Origin: Phoronis australis
Taxonomy: Eukaryota; Phoronida; Phoronidae
DNA length: 64,000 nt
Assembly (NCBI GenBank): GCA_002633005.1
Contig: NMRA01000234.1
Location: forward strand, 62,001 to 126,000
Reading direction: 5' to 3'
Shown: positions 1 through 12,900 of the stretch, one piece after another
Position numbering within the stretch: position 1 is the first letter of the stretch
How the letters are laid out: each line of letters opens with the position of its first letter
Notes under the pieces: model-generated
Seen by the model: the letters and a program-made list of their open reading frames with translations, nothing else
Told to the model about the DNA's origin: nothing
Databases searched by the model: none
Program-made: the position numbers and the translations under genes

Positions 1-809
1 TACCCATGCCTTTACAAAGAGTACTTAATGGTCATCTGTGCTTCAGATTCACATATGACATCACAGGTTCAAATAGGCAGGCTTTTAATATTCTTGACTT
101 GTAAACAGAAAAAGAAACTTTCAACAATAAAAATGCGAGTCTGTTTTAATGATTTTCCCAAAGATCATTCTTAGTGAACCAAGTGGTTTTTCATTTTTCA
201 TCTGAATATAAATATTGCCATATATGATAAGCTTGCAAAACTTGTTACATATATTTCGATGGAGGAGTGAAATTTGAATACTCATTTTTGTATACTTAAA
301 ATCTGCTTAAATCAGATCCATTCAAACTAAAAGATTTTATCCCAGCTAGAGTTTGCTGTACATTATAAACAGGATTGATGAAATTAACTTTCTGCAGAAC
401 ATTGTCCAAGTTTTGCAAAAATACAACTTACGAAGGTCTAACTTATACATGCGAGTTTCAGCGCTCAAGAGCCAAATAGACATTAAACTTTTATTTGTTC
501 GTGACATTTTAATTTTAGGCATTTTATGTGCCCTTCACACGCATGCAATATTTGTTCCTGTTGAGGGGAGCATCGCTGACTTGCTTTGCACCTCCTATAG
601 GCTATTTAAAGTTGGAAATTTTTAGCATAATGATCATCCGTCGTATCTTTGCTGTGTCCTATGCACACAGTGGGTGCACATTCAACTCTCTGTGTTGCTC
701 TGGTTCAGCAAAATAAGAACATTGTTAGTGTCCCGTTCATATTTGGAGACTGAAGTTCAGGTTTGTGTGTAAGTAATACATGATAATTTTATGTCGACTC
801 CATGTGCAG
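1..809. other. Upstream/intronic DNA, no supported gene
   Basis: This AT-rich stretch precedes the first recognisable CLCN7 exon. Small open frames show no protein family features, codon bias or splice context. Because the exon at 810 begins after a clear acceptor (pyrimidines then gcag), this is probably CLCN7 intron, with the start codon exon further upstream. I see no other structure in it. Confidence 0.6.
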
Positions 810-917
810 CACAAGTGGAGAGAATATGTGGCGAGTCGCCCAACTATAGAGGAAGAACCTGCCAGCATTGATACAAAGTCACTCAAGCCATTGAAGTATC
901 TGTCTTCAAAGTTCGAG
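810..917 (+). CDS. CLCN7: CLCN7 exon: cytosolic N-terminal tail
   Basis: 36 codons beginning HKWREY and ending LSSKFE, phase 0 on both sides, acceptor gcag and donor gtagga. It joins directly to SMDYD in the next exon, matching the LKYESLDYD region of CLC-7. It has no start codon, so it is internal. Confidence 0.85.
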
Positions 918-3900
918 GTAGGATGCTCCTTTTCATTACTAAATTCATTGACATTATTTCAGATATGAGAAGAACAAGCTAAAGTTTTGGACAATTAACA
1001 ATTTTTTGCTCCAAAAGTAATATTAACGATGCAATGGAACACACAATAGCTTTATTTTGAATGAATCAATGTTTTTCTATGCTACTAAGAATATGCTTGT
1101 GTTTGGAAAAACTCGTTGAAGCATCTCAGATTGTCAGAGCAGTACAGCTACTTAGTGTACTTTGTTGTATTGGGAGAGATCTACATGTAAAATATGTGGA
1201 TACAGGTGTAATCATTGGTGGGAATAAACCCTTCTTGCTAACATGTGGGGTGTTGCTAGCCAATGCCTAAGCACGCTTAAGCCAGACTGTGACTACCCCA
1301 TCCTATCAATAATTCGCACTTCTGAAGAAAACCTATTTTCTAATTTCTCTTATAATGCATCAATTTTAAAAATTTAAAGACCACTGGTATTTACTTTTCA
1401 ATTTTAAATAGTCATGTTGGCAGTTTGCCTTACTTATCGTTAAACAGGCGTGTTGGTTTACGACCGCATTTACTCTCATCCAATACGCATTTAGCCAAGC
1501 TTACTTCAATCTGTGACAGCTCGTTCAAGCTTTTGATGTTAAGGGGAATAATCGCTGGATACTCTAGGGTGAATATTGCATGTGCTTTTTCGTCTACTTG
1601 CATGTAAATCCTGTTAGAGTAAGAGTTACCTAATGTAATTGAATTTGACAAGAACATTTAATTTACTTTTGAGTGTAGACCTATAGCCACATTTACACAA
1701 GAGACAGCTGACACATAACAGCTAACTCGGAACAGCTAATTGGGTGCAAGTGACAGCCAGGTTTTGACACCAGCTTGATAGACAGTTTCAGCTACACGTC
1801 TAAACACAACTTCGGCTGGGTGGAAAGGGATCATCTTTCAATGCGCTTCCATTTGTTCAGTGGTGCGCTGGCATTCCACGTGATTTGGAAATTCGCTATC
1901 TTTTATGCGAGCATGCGCAGACAGTCTTCTTGTAAATGACTCGTGCTGATCCAGTATGCGATCTAATGTCGTGTAAATGTGACTCAAGTGGAGCAAGTTG
2001 TGCTGTGACAACTGACAAGGTGACAACTCTTTCTTGTGAATTATGTGAAACATTCAAGTTTTTTTTCTTTTTTAGAGCATGGACTATGACATATGTGAAA
2101 ATGCACTGTATGTTAAGGATCAACAGGAAATGAAGTCTTGGGTGAGCCCTAAACTTCATTGGCTTTGAACGTTAAGTTGGACAATTTGTTTCTGTTTTAC
2201 ACAAATCTGTAACATGGTAACTATAATATGGTTCGTTCGGTTGAATCATGTAAAGTTGATATAATGTATGATTTTAAACAGAGAAATTGAATATGTTTTA
2301 GGTAAATCAATGCTGCGTAGCGTAGATTAAAGGAAGCATACGCCTGCATAGCATTAGATTAAAGGAAGCATACGCCTGCATAGCATAGATTAAAGGAAGC
2401 ATTGGATGTTGTTGCCAAACTTCAGTGAAACACTGCATACCATTGCAGGTAGTTGAAAACTATGTAGAATTTTTTAAGAAAATAGTCGCTTACACTGTCT
2501 TATAAATCAAACAATGATTTCTTTCATTATTTTGAAATGGATAGACTTATCACTTGCCAGCAGATTTGCTGTTATTTTTGTGTTAAACTTTCTAGTGTTG
2601 TCATTGTACATTTCTATAGGGGGTCATGTCACTTCCAACCCTTCATCTGAGACATAAAACTCATGTACTTTTCTCCATTTCAGAGAGTTCAAATGCAGTT
2701 CGTAGCACGCTGGGTCATCGCTTTCCTCATTGGTCTTGGTACCGCTTTAGTGGCTGTATTTATAGAAGTGTCTATAGACTATATTTCTGAGTACAAGTTC
2801 ATGGGAGTAACCATGTGTATCCTTTGTTCTGTGGCAAACATTTGATCTTCCTTGTGTTGTGAATAATTGTGACATGTTTTGCGAGTCTTTGATTTCTGAT
2901 GAGTGCTTCCTTGTTGTATTTGATGTGACGTTAGTGGCCATTTTGACTTTTTCAAATGTTTTTGGTGTTTGCCTCTCTATCTGCCAAACCACTCAAAAAT
3001 TGTTTTGAGAACTTGCACATTATGCGTGTGGAATAGAGCAGGGCTGGTTTAAATTTTTGCTCGACTCCGACTACTTTCGGGGCCCCTAATATTTTTTTCT
3101 ATCGACGGCCATATCTCTTAAACGGGTTGCAGGATCATTGTTAAATTGGCAAGTGTATTTAAATAACATCGACTTTTGGACAGATCTGACTCTCACTGTG
3201 CCTCCTAGTGACAATTTGTTTTTTTTTCCAGTTTCTTTGGAGTTCACTTTGACAGATTTTCAAGAAATTTGCAAATACTAGGTACTTTCTGTTAAGAAGT
3301 CAATGAGGCCTTCCCATTTGTAGATAGATTTGATGTGTTCTCCTTCATTGTTTGGCCATTTTTAGTATTTTAACCTTTATTGTCATCTGCTGCCTTTATC
3401 TGCCAAACCGCTCAAAGGATCATTCGTGGACAAGTTCATCATCTAATGTCCATTCAGGACTCTAATAAGCAGACAATTTGTCACTGTGCAGTTGTGGGGT
3501 GGTCACATTTAAGTGTATTGCTCTTTTATTACAAAAATCGGATAATGTTCATTACTGTAATGAGGATAAACAGCTAAGCTTTACTTTAATTAGTAAAGGG
3601 TGCACAATTTGAAAGTTAACGTTTTCGAAATGACAAAGAAATTGTAGTTTTAGCAATTAAATCTGTCCCAAATGGAGGAATTTTCACCATAAACCTCCAA
3701 ACTTATACTAGAAAACTCCTTTTTATTCAAAACTCAGATTTTATTAGTCAAGAAGATATTTGTCATCATTTGACTAAAGGCTATGGACTTTAATTCCATC
3801 ATCAGTAATTGACCGCTGTTTTAACAAACAGTGCCTGGCTTTACCGATGTTGTTCTGGGTTGGAGTCAATGCAGTTCTGGTCTGTGTTGGGGCTGCGCTA

Positions 3901-6900
3901 GTCACTTACATGGAGGTGAGTCAAGTATTGGTCACATGATCTAAAATATTGTTCTACTACCAAACAGTAGATCTAACTGGACCACCTACATAGTTACCTG
4001 ACCAGTGTAATCTATTGGGTGTAGCAGTTATCCGTTACTTGGACAACATTCAGTAGACCCGAGAATCTAGCAAAATTGAAAAGGAAGACCCGTCATACAC
4101 TGCAAATAATTTTTACATCTACATAACACAGCTCAGCTCTAGCAGCCATCTGTAGTTGTCCAGTGTGTTCTGGTCTGTATGGGAGAATGACTGAGTATAT
4201 TAATTGTTTTGAGGTCTTGTCTGAGACATCTAACTCCATTACGTAAAGCTGGGATGAGTTCCTTTTTGTAACTAAAGGTGCCTAGTATTTTGCAACATTG
4301 TCAGAAGAGATGCCAGGCTAGTTTTCGCATGCAGGTTTCTTAATTACATGCCAGAAATGATTTGTGGGGGGTTAAAGAAAAGGTTAGTGAAGGCGAATTT
4401 GCAAAAATTGTCTGTGCTCACTTCGTGCATTATGAAATTGTTCTGTATTTCAGCCCAATGCTGCTGGAAGCAGTATTCCTCAGGTGAAGTGTTACCTGAA
4501 CGGTGTAAAGATCCCTGGCCTATTGACTGTTCGGGCGCTGATAGCTAAAGCTTTTGGAATTATACTGTCTGTTACTGGGGGACTGGCTTGTGGCAAGGTA
4601 CACGCTAATTACTTTCAATGGGATGCTGACCATTATACCAATCACACTATAGCTAACTGTAGTAACTGTGTTAGGAATACCTGGATATATGTGTCAAATC
4701 CCGTAGTTAATTACATGTAATGTATTATGAGGGTCACAGTTTCAGTAGTTTTAGGTATGGTGAGCATGGGAAACAGTGTTGGTGAAACTTCATTCAAATA
4801 TTGTGATAACATTCAAGTTTTTCTTTTTGATTCTATTACATTAAGGATAGCAATAAAATGTTTTGAAAAATTTATTTTGTACACGTGACATAGAGGTTTT
4901 TAGGACTGATATTTTCAGTGCCCAGTTTTGTTTGTTGTGGTTAATGTGTCTGTCTGAGAGAGAAAATAACTACCTTAATTCAAAAATGGAATTTCGAAGT
5001 TAAAATTGCCGTTAGTCATAGTTTCCTGGCTTGCACTATAGACCTGCTTTCTAGACAGTAATTTTGGATTGTTGATTTGAAGACCAGTTCAACTCTTAAT
5101 ATTATTATCTGTATTTCTTGTTTATGGTTTTTGGTTTTTAAATTTGTAGGTTGCTATCATGACCTGACAGTGTTATGACAAAGCTGAGGCCTTAGAATCA
5201 TTATTGCAGTGTCAGTCAAAATGCAATTTTGCTGTGCAGTGTTATCGGTTAGACAGTTAGTATAACTTGGCTTCATTGGATGTATAATGGGCATACTTTC
5301 AGATGATAACTTTTGCAATTTTTTGTCAGATTTATTCTAACTCTGTTTAGGAAGGTCCAATGATTCATTCAGGAGCCATTGTTGCTGCAGGAATTTCCCA
5401 GGGACGGTCCAAATTACTTAACACAGATTTCAAGGTAATTGTATGTTGAAAGCTGTTACGTAATGTGAACATAAGATTTTGAACATCTTGTCTTGCTTAA
5501 AAACCATTTTGAATGATTTCTGTTTTCTGTGCGATGCTTTTTAAAGGTGTTTTCATACTTTTCTTGACAGTTATGTTGCAAAGTTTAATTGTATGAGAAA
5601 GTCTGGCAAAAGTGGGAACATGACAAATGACAGATTTTTGTCTTGCAGTTTGCATGCTAATGTGGACTGATGAACAACTAGGCCAATTTCTGTTCATCAT
5701 TTCTTCGAAAGGTGGATTTTGGCAAAATTGAGTTACATTAGATCTGTAAATGTCAAGTGTTTTTGCCATTCTTTAGTTTACTGGTATCTAAAAGTAAAAA
5801 TTACACAATCAATAACGCAACACATTAAACAAAATTTATTGTGTCCTGAGAGACCTTGGACATGGTATTTGAAAGGTAGGCAAAATGTAACTACATGTCT
5901 ATGTGATCTTTACACCCACTCTAAACCAATCTTCTGAAACATTTGAATGACCAAGATTTTTCTAGTGTTATACAGACATTTTAGTTAGAACGATGATGCT
6001 AAATTAGTTAACCTAAAATATGTATTTTATGCTTTTTGATTCTGTGACAGCTTGCTGCACTTGTTCTTTTGTACAGTAGGCCTATGGCATTTATGAAATA
6101 AATTGATTGATTGATTGAACATTGTTTATCAACAAGAACTTGGTTCATCATGCAGTAAGAACTTGGTTCATATTCTGTACCATCCTTAATACTGTCAACT
6201 TTTTAAAATCTGTTATCATCTCTTCGCCTGTTTCTCGAAGATCTGATGCTTGTATGTATTCTAGGAAAATATGAGTAGTGAATAGCATTTAATTGCTGTT
6301 GTTTTCTTGTTAGATATTTGAGAACCTGCGTTCTGACCACGAGAGACGCGACTTTGTATCTGCTGGAGCTGCAGCAGGTGTGTCTGCAGCATTTGGTGCC
6401 CCTGTAGGTATGTCATTTGTTCCTCCTGTATGCATGTCATTTACTGCCCCTGTAGGTATGTCATTTGTTGCCCCTGTAGGAATGTCATTTGCTGCCCCTG
6501 TAGGTATGTCATTTGTTCCCCCTGTATATATGTCATTTGCTGCCCCTATAGGTATGTCATTTGCTGCCCCTGTAGGTATGTCATTTGTTGCCCCTGTAGG
6601 TATGCCATTTGTTCCCCCTGTATGTATGTTATTTGCTGCTCCTGTAGGTGTGTCATTTGCTGCTCCTGTAGGAACGTCATTTGCTGCCCCTGTAGGCATG
6701 TCATTTTGCTGCCCCTGTAGGCACATTTTCCAAAGAGTAGATTATTGTGATAGCCCAAGAAAGGACATGCCTCCACCCTTTACACAATCATTTAATGTTA
6801 TTTATTATAATTTCTGTTGGTGAATGTCTATTTAAGTCAATAGATGAAATAATAGTACACATACGATATAACAAAGTTAATGTTTTTATTTGATGCTGAA

Positions 6901-9900
6901 TATTATACGTTGTAGTCTGTGTTCCTTCTAGGTGGTGTTTTATTCAGTCTAGAAGAAGGTGCAAGTTTCTGGAACCAAAACCTCACCTGGCGCATGGTAA
7001 GAGCATTCAGCATTTAAATTGTCTTGTTTGTTTAAGTTTATGTGGGACTCTAGAAAAATGTTCAGTTTTTGTCAACACCACATCTCGAACAGAAATGACC
7101 GAATGAATTCACAGGAAACAGTTATTATGCTTTTTGTGAATAACATGTTCTCCAATGGGCTGTTATGAATTGATTTTAAAACGTCCCACTTCTGCATGAT
7201 GGGCTATCAAAAATAGGACTTATGTGATTGTTATATAAAACAAAAATGACACAATAATTTACAAAACTGCAACACCTTTTTGAGCTGGACATTTGTATCA
7301 TATGAAATTTGGTCATCTAATTGATCCTATTGTTTTTGTTTGAAATGTACATTTTGTTTTTTGTTAAAGTAAAAAACTTACAAAAGAAAATATTTCTCAA
7401 GCAGGCTTATAGATTTGCTGAGTATGAGCAGTGAATTAAAAGCACAATGTTTATTGCAACGGGTCTGTAGAAGTCCTTTCTGTTACATTATTTTGAAATC
7501 TTCAATGTCCAACTGTTGGTTGTCCTTTGGGTCCGAAGATGACGTAGGTTGTGTGTCTCATCGTCTATGTACACGACGATGACTCTGCAGTCCCAGTCTT
7601 GATGCGCAGAGTCGAGAACAGGTGGGGCATTGGAACTCCGTTGTGGTAACAGTGGTGGGTGCTGCTGAGTGGCATTTCTCTCGAGCAGCTTCGAGTCTCC
7701 TACAGCGGTCATCCTCAAAACTGGCAGTTGCTTTTCGAATCGTGGCTCGCCACTTTAGTCTATCCCCTGCAACAGCTTTCAGCTCCTTGGGTTTGATGTT
7801 GCACCACTTCAGGTTGGCTTTGACGGTGTCTTTGTAGCGAAGGCGAGGGCGTCCTTGTTTCCTTCTCCCAGTCTTCAGCTCACCATACAAAAGCTGGCGA
7901 GGCATTCTGTAGTCCTCCATCCTGATGACGTGCTAACCCATCGCAGTTGGGCTTTGAGTAGCATCGCTTCAATGCTGGTTGACTGGGCACGTTCTAGGAC
8001 CTCAAGGTTGGTGATTCGGTCCTGCCATCGGATTCCTAGGATGGAGCGAAGAGAACGCATGTGGAAGCTCTCAAGCTTCTTGATGTGCCTGCGGTAGGGG
8101 GTCCATGACTCGCAGCCATAGAGCAGAGAGGTCAGGACCACTGAAGAATACACCTTCAGTTTAGTAGACAGGCGGATGTTGTGTTTGTTGAGCACCCGTG
8201 TTCTCAGTCTTCCAAGTGCCTTGCTTATCCTGGAAGCAATCTCTTTGTCTAAGCTGCCATCTTTTGAGATGACGCTCCCCAGGTATTTGAAGTGCTCCAC
8301 ATTGAGGAGTTGCTAGTTGTTGATGGTAATGACTGGCTCCGGGGGATTGGTGTTGGTTGCAGGTTGAAGAAGCACTTCTGTCTTGCCGAGGCTTATGGTC
8401 AAGCCGAATGCTTTGGAAGCATTCGAGAAGCTGTCCAGCATGAGTTGTAGGTCATTCTCTTTGTGGGAAAGGAGCGCACAATCATCCGCAAAAAGGGCGT
8501 CCTGGATTAGTTTTTCCAGGCACTTTGTCTTTGCACTAAGGCGCCTTAGATCGAAGAGGGAGCCGTCGAGGCGATATTTGATGTACACACCCTCCTCTAA
8601 TCCCTGCATAGCTTGGGTCAACATGCACGTGAAGAAGAGGCATCTTCACCTGTTGCTTCGCCACTCCCCCATCGCTGCAGGACTTGAAAGGTGATCGGAA
8701 ATGATGAATCACACAACAAACCTGTGCGTGATGGTTTTTTAAAGTGGTAAAGCCGTTGCACTGGGACAATCCCACTCTCTCAGCTGAGTAAACATTGATC
8801 CAGTGGCACAGAAAACTGTTACGGCTGGAGGTTACCCCTGCTGCAGTGGATGACCATGACTTCTTTGGTGCCTCGTCATGCTCTGAGCACTCCACGGCGC
8901 TTGCTGAAACCGCCGTCTTGGCTATTGGACCACTTGGGGTCTCATCCACTCAGTCTGCCGGAGCCAGTCTTCACATGCTAGGGTAGGCAGTCCCTAACTC
9001 ACCGAGGGTTTGAGACCCGTCGGCTACCCTCAACCTGGTTTAGCCCGCCTGTCGAAGCGGTGTCCCGGGGTGTGGCCGCTGCGCATGCTACAGCTACTTG
9101 GAGCCACAGGTGAGAGCTGAGGACAGGTGGGGACCAAAGGTGGATGAACTACCCCCGAAGGAGTACGACAAGCCCCCCCACCAGAGGTACTACCCCTCCG
9201 TGGATCCTCCATACACCCCCAATGTCCAACTATTGTATTATTATTATGCAGTACAACAGAACTATATGTGATCTTGGTTTTAAGCAATGGTTCTTGTAGC
9301 TCTCATAGTTCTTAGAAAGCTGTGTCAATACAAACTAAGTGTTGTTTCCATAATGGAAAGTGGTCTTTGCCTTTCTGGTATGACATCTTTCATGCTGTGA
9401 CAATAACCTATATGCCAAGCTTTGAATTCTTTTAAACTAAATTCTCTCAGATTTTGAAACAAATGCAATGTCTGGAATCAATACAAAAGTACAACTGATT
9501 ACATTTCCCTGAATGATTTTTATTTCAGGTAGAAGTTGTTTGATCCACAACAGTAACTATAATTAGTTTGGACCTTCGCTTGTCTTTGTAGGTGTTTGCC
9601 TCTTTCACAGCCTCATTTGGTGTCAATATCATCATCAGTGCTATTCACAACACTCCTTCAGAGTTATCTCACCCTGGTCTCATCAGCTTTGGCCTTTTCA
9701 AGGTAAGTTTGCAATGACGTTGTCTGTATCTGGACATGTTGTTCCCTCCAAATCTCCTGTTAAATCACATCTGCAAAAACGAAAATGGTCATTCTTGCAT
9801 GGTTTCACAAAAGAGAAATTCTTTCATTTTTTGTGTTTAAATTTGTTGTAACGTCATGCTTTTGACAAAAATAAAATGTTGATGATAGGGTAACACCACA

Positions 9901-12900
9901 ACTATAAATAGATCAATGGTGCGCTCACATGCTCCATTGTCATACTTCTTGCAATTTTACTTCTCAAATAATACTATCTGCATTACTTAACATTCCAGGC
10001 TCAGCTATTCAGCTATCCTTAAAGGCTAATAAAACAATTATCTCTCAGCCAAGACCATAAAGCAGTGTATGGTTACTCAGTCCAACTAGGACAGTTGCAC
10101 AGCTTAGACCAAGCTTCACAAAAAACTGCTTTCACAGACCTTATATTTGTCATAATGCTGTGTCAGAGACTGTGGTTGTCCCTAGCCAGAAGACACACAG
10201 TGTAAGCTGTACTTGTCAATAGGCCGAAGTAGCGTGGATTGGTCGGGCATTCACTTGAACCAAGGACCTTTAACACGGAATTTAAAAAAATCTTGGGGTG
10301 GGTGTTTGTGCAGGACTTGGGTGATTGTAGGGAAATTTTGACTGAAAACAGAGAGAAATATGTTATCAGCACATGTTGTCATAAATTTTACTGATATTAT
10401 TGGTAACACTATCAATTTTTCTTCACTTCACTGAAATAAGCATGAGGACGCCTCTTTGATGATGAGCTGACATCTTAATGCTCTCTATATGGCCCATATC
10501 TATATGGTCCATCTCTATGTGGCCAATCTCTATATGGCCCATCTCTATGTGTCCCATCTCTATATGGGTCATCTCTATGTGGCCCATCTCTATGTGGCCC
10601 ATCTCTATGTGGCCCATCTCTATATGGTCCATCTCTATGTGGCCCATCTCTATGTGGCCCATCTCTATGTGTCCCATCTCTTTATGGCCCATCTCTATGT
10701 GGCCCATCTCTATGTGGCCCATCTCTATGTGGCCCATCTCTATATGGGTCATCTCTATATGGCCCATCTCTATGTGGCCCATCTCTATGTGGCCTATCTC
10801 TATATGGCCCTTAATGGCCTATCTCTCTTTTTTTCTCTTTCTTACAATGCACATTGAGAGCGTATTAAGCACTGGACTTGAATGGAATTGAGAGCAATGA
10901 TATAATCTTCAAAGAAAATAATGAAAAGCAAACTCTGTTTTGCAGAAGGAGACTACTAGATATGAAGCTATAGAGTTACCCATCTTCATTGCCATGGCGA
11001 TAGTAGGAGGCATCTTGGGGGCATTGTTTGTTCATCTCAACTACCATCTGACTCTCTTCAGGAAGAAGTAAGGCACAGCTGTAGATAGTGATTTATGACA
11101 TCACGGTGGATACAAATTAGAATTTCGATTAATATTCATGAGGACTCTTACAACTCTAGCTGTGACTCAGTGGCTTCTTGCATGGCATGGCTGTGTTGTA
11201 AACACTGCAAATGTGCATAAATGCAATTTTTTATCCTCGCCCATTTTAAAATGCTTTGCATTGTTTTACAAAGATGTGTGAGGTGTGACTATTTGTGACC
11301 TAGGTATGTCACCCGCAACTGGCAGAAGCTGGTAGAAGCCTCTTGTGTGGCAGCTGTCAGTGCTGTGGTCATGTTTATCTTCCTCTATATCTCTGTGGAA
11401 TGCCAGCCAATGACAGAGAAGGACGCACACGCACATAACTTGGCTCAGGTGGGGTTTATGTATAGTGCTAAGTTGCAATACAAATACAACAAAGGCTTAA
11501 GAGTCAATGAAATTCCGAGCCATGCCTTGTGCTCTTGCAGCCTAATGGTTGTAGCCAAAGTTTCATTTGTGTATAGGTCCATCATATGTATACAGATAAA
11601 AATGACATGAAGTGCTTATAGTAGCAGAAATGGAGAATCCTACACTCATCTCTGGTTTATAACATCGACACGAACTTCTAGTTGCTGTCTAATTTTCATT
11701 TTCATTGCAAAGTAACAACTGGATAGTGTAACCAGTCATCTGATGTTCAGTTGAGGTGACCCACTCCACAGTTTGTATTATGCTGCTATAAATATGAGAT
11801 TTATGTTGCAGATGTGGTGCCCAGATGGTCAGTACTCCTCCTTCTCAAAGTTAGCTTTAGTCACACCAGAGGCCGCTCTGAAGAACATGTTTCATATGCA
11901 TGCTGGTTTGTAATAATTATGAAATGTATCAATACAAGTGTTAACTCAAAGATTGTAGTTTTTAATTGTCTTAAAATCTCTTTGTATTTGTCTATACGTG
12001 ATTTTAACTAAATATGTTTTTTTACAAAAAGTAAGTCACAGGAGTAACCAGTGGGGTTCCACAGGTGCGAATGCACCTTCCCATGGATTCCTGAGGTCCA
12101 CTGCACTCAATGCACTGGCCACTTTAGATCTCCCTAAGTTGGAATAACTTTGTTTCTAATTGAGTTTGAAGAATCAGTTGACGACCTGAGGAAAATTGGT
12201 CAGTTAGTCACAATTTCGCACTGGTCCGTTGTAATAGCTGGGCGCGCATGTATTTGTACAGTTCTTCAAATGTATTATTGTAATCATGAGGTGTTTGTAG
12301 TCACATGACAGTGGAGGGCACGTTTTTTTTATCTTCCACTCCTGGCAATAAGTGCCTTCATAGCTATGCTGTTGTCTTCTTCTAGTTTGAGTTAGGGGAA
12401 ATTAACTTATTACCTGATGAGTGGATTGTAGCTTAATTGCACATGATACTTTAATATTAATTCTTTTCTTGATTTTGCAGGTACTTATAGTCAAGGCTTC
12501 CTGGCAGTGTTTGTCATCATATACTTCCTGTTGGCTTGTTGGACGTACGGACTAAGTGTATCCAGTGGAATATTTATACCTTCACTTCTGATTGGTGCCA
12601 CTTGGGGGCGCCTCATTGGAACTGGTGTCAGCCACTTGTACCCAGAACAGGTGTGGCCATGGTTGCCATCGGGATTTCTTATGAAGTAAAATTGACATAA
12701 AAATTAAGCACAAGTCACAATGAAATAATCAGTGTGTATTTCTAAGTCATGCCATTTTCATCTGTTATACCTGGGAGTAATTATAGTTTTCTTGACATGC
12801 ATTTTCTATAAAGTTAGGTTTTTCTTTTTGCATCATTAAAATCTTATGTTTCAGATAAATGCTTCAGCAAATTGGCATGTGATGACTTTGTATGTAATAT

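Noticed and set aside
6384-6740. CRISPR-like direct repeats
   Set aside because: No spacers of constant length, the unit includes coding sequence, and the genome is eukaryotic.
6310-6823. Open frames of 138-147 codons on both strands reading PTGAAND or MSFAAPVG repeats
   Set aside because: They come from the 24-bp array; no family likeness beyond the real exon, and frames are open on both strands because the period is three-divisible.
10423-10891. Frames of 119-137 codons (IEMGH, ISMWP repeats)
   Set aside because: Product of the 15-bp minisatellite in an intron.
12651-12687. Extension of the CLCN7 exon past 12650 ([12 protein letters not shown])
   Set aside because: Breaks alignment to GKYAL and the phase fits better with the donor at 12651.
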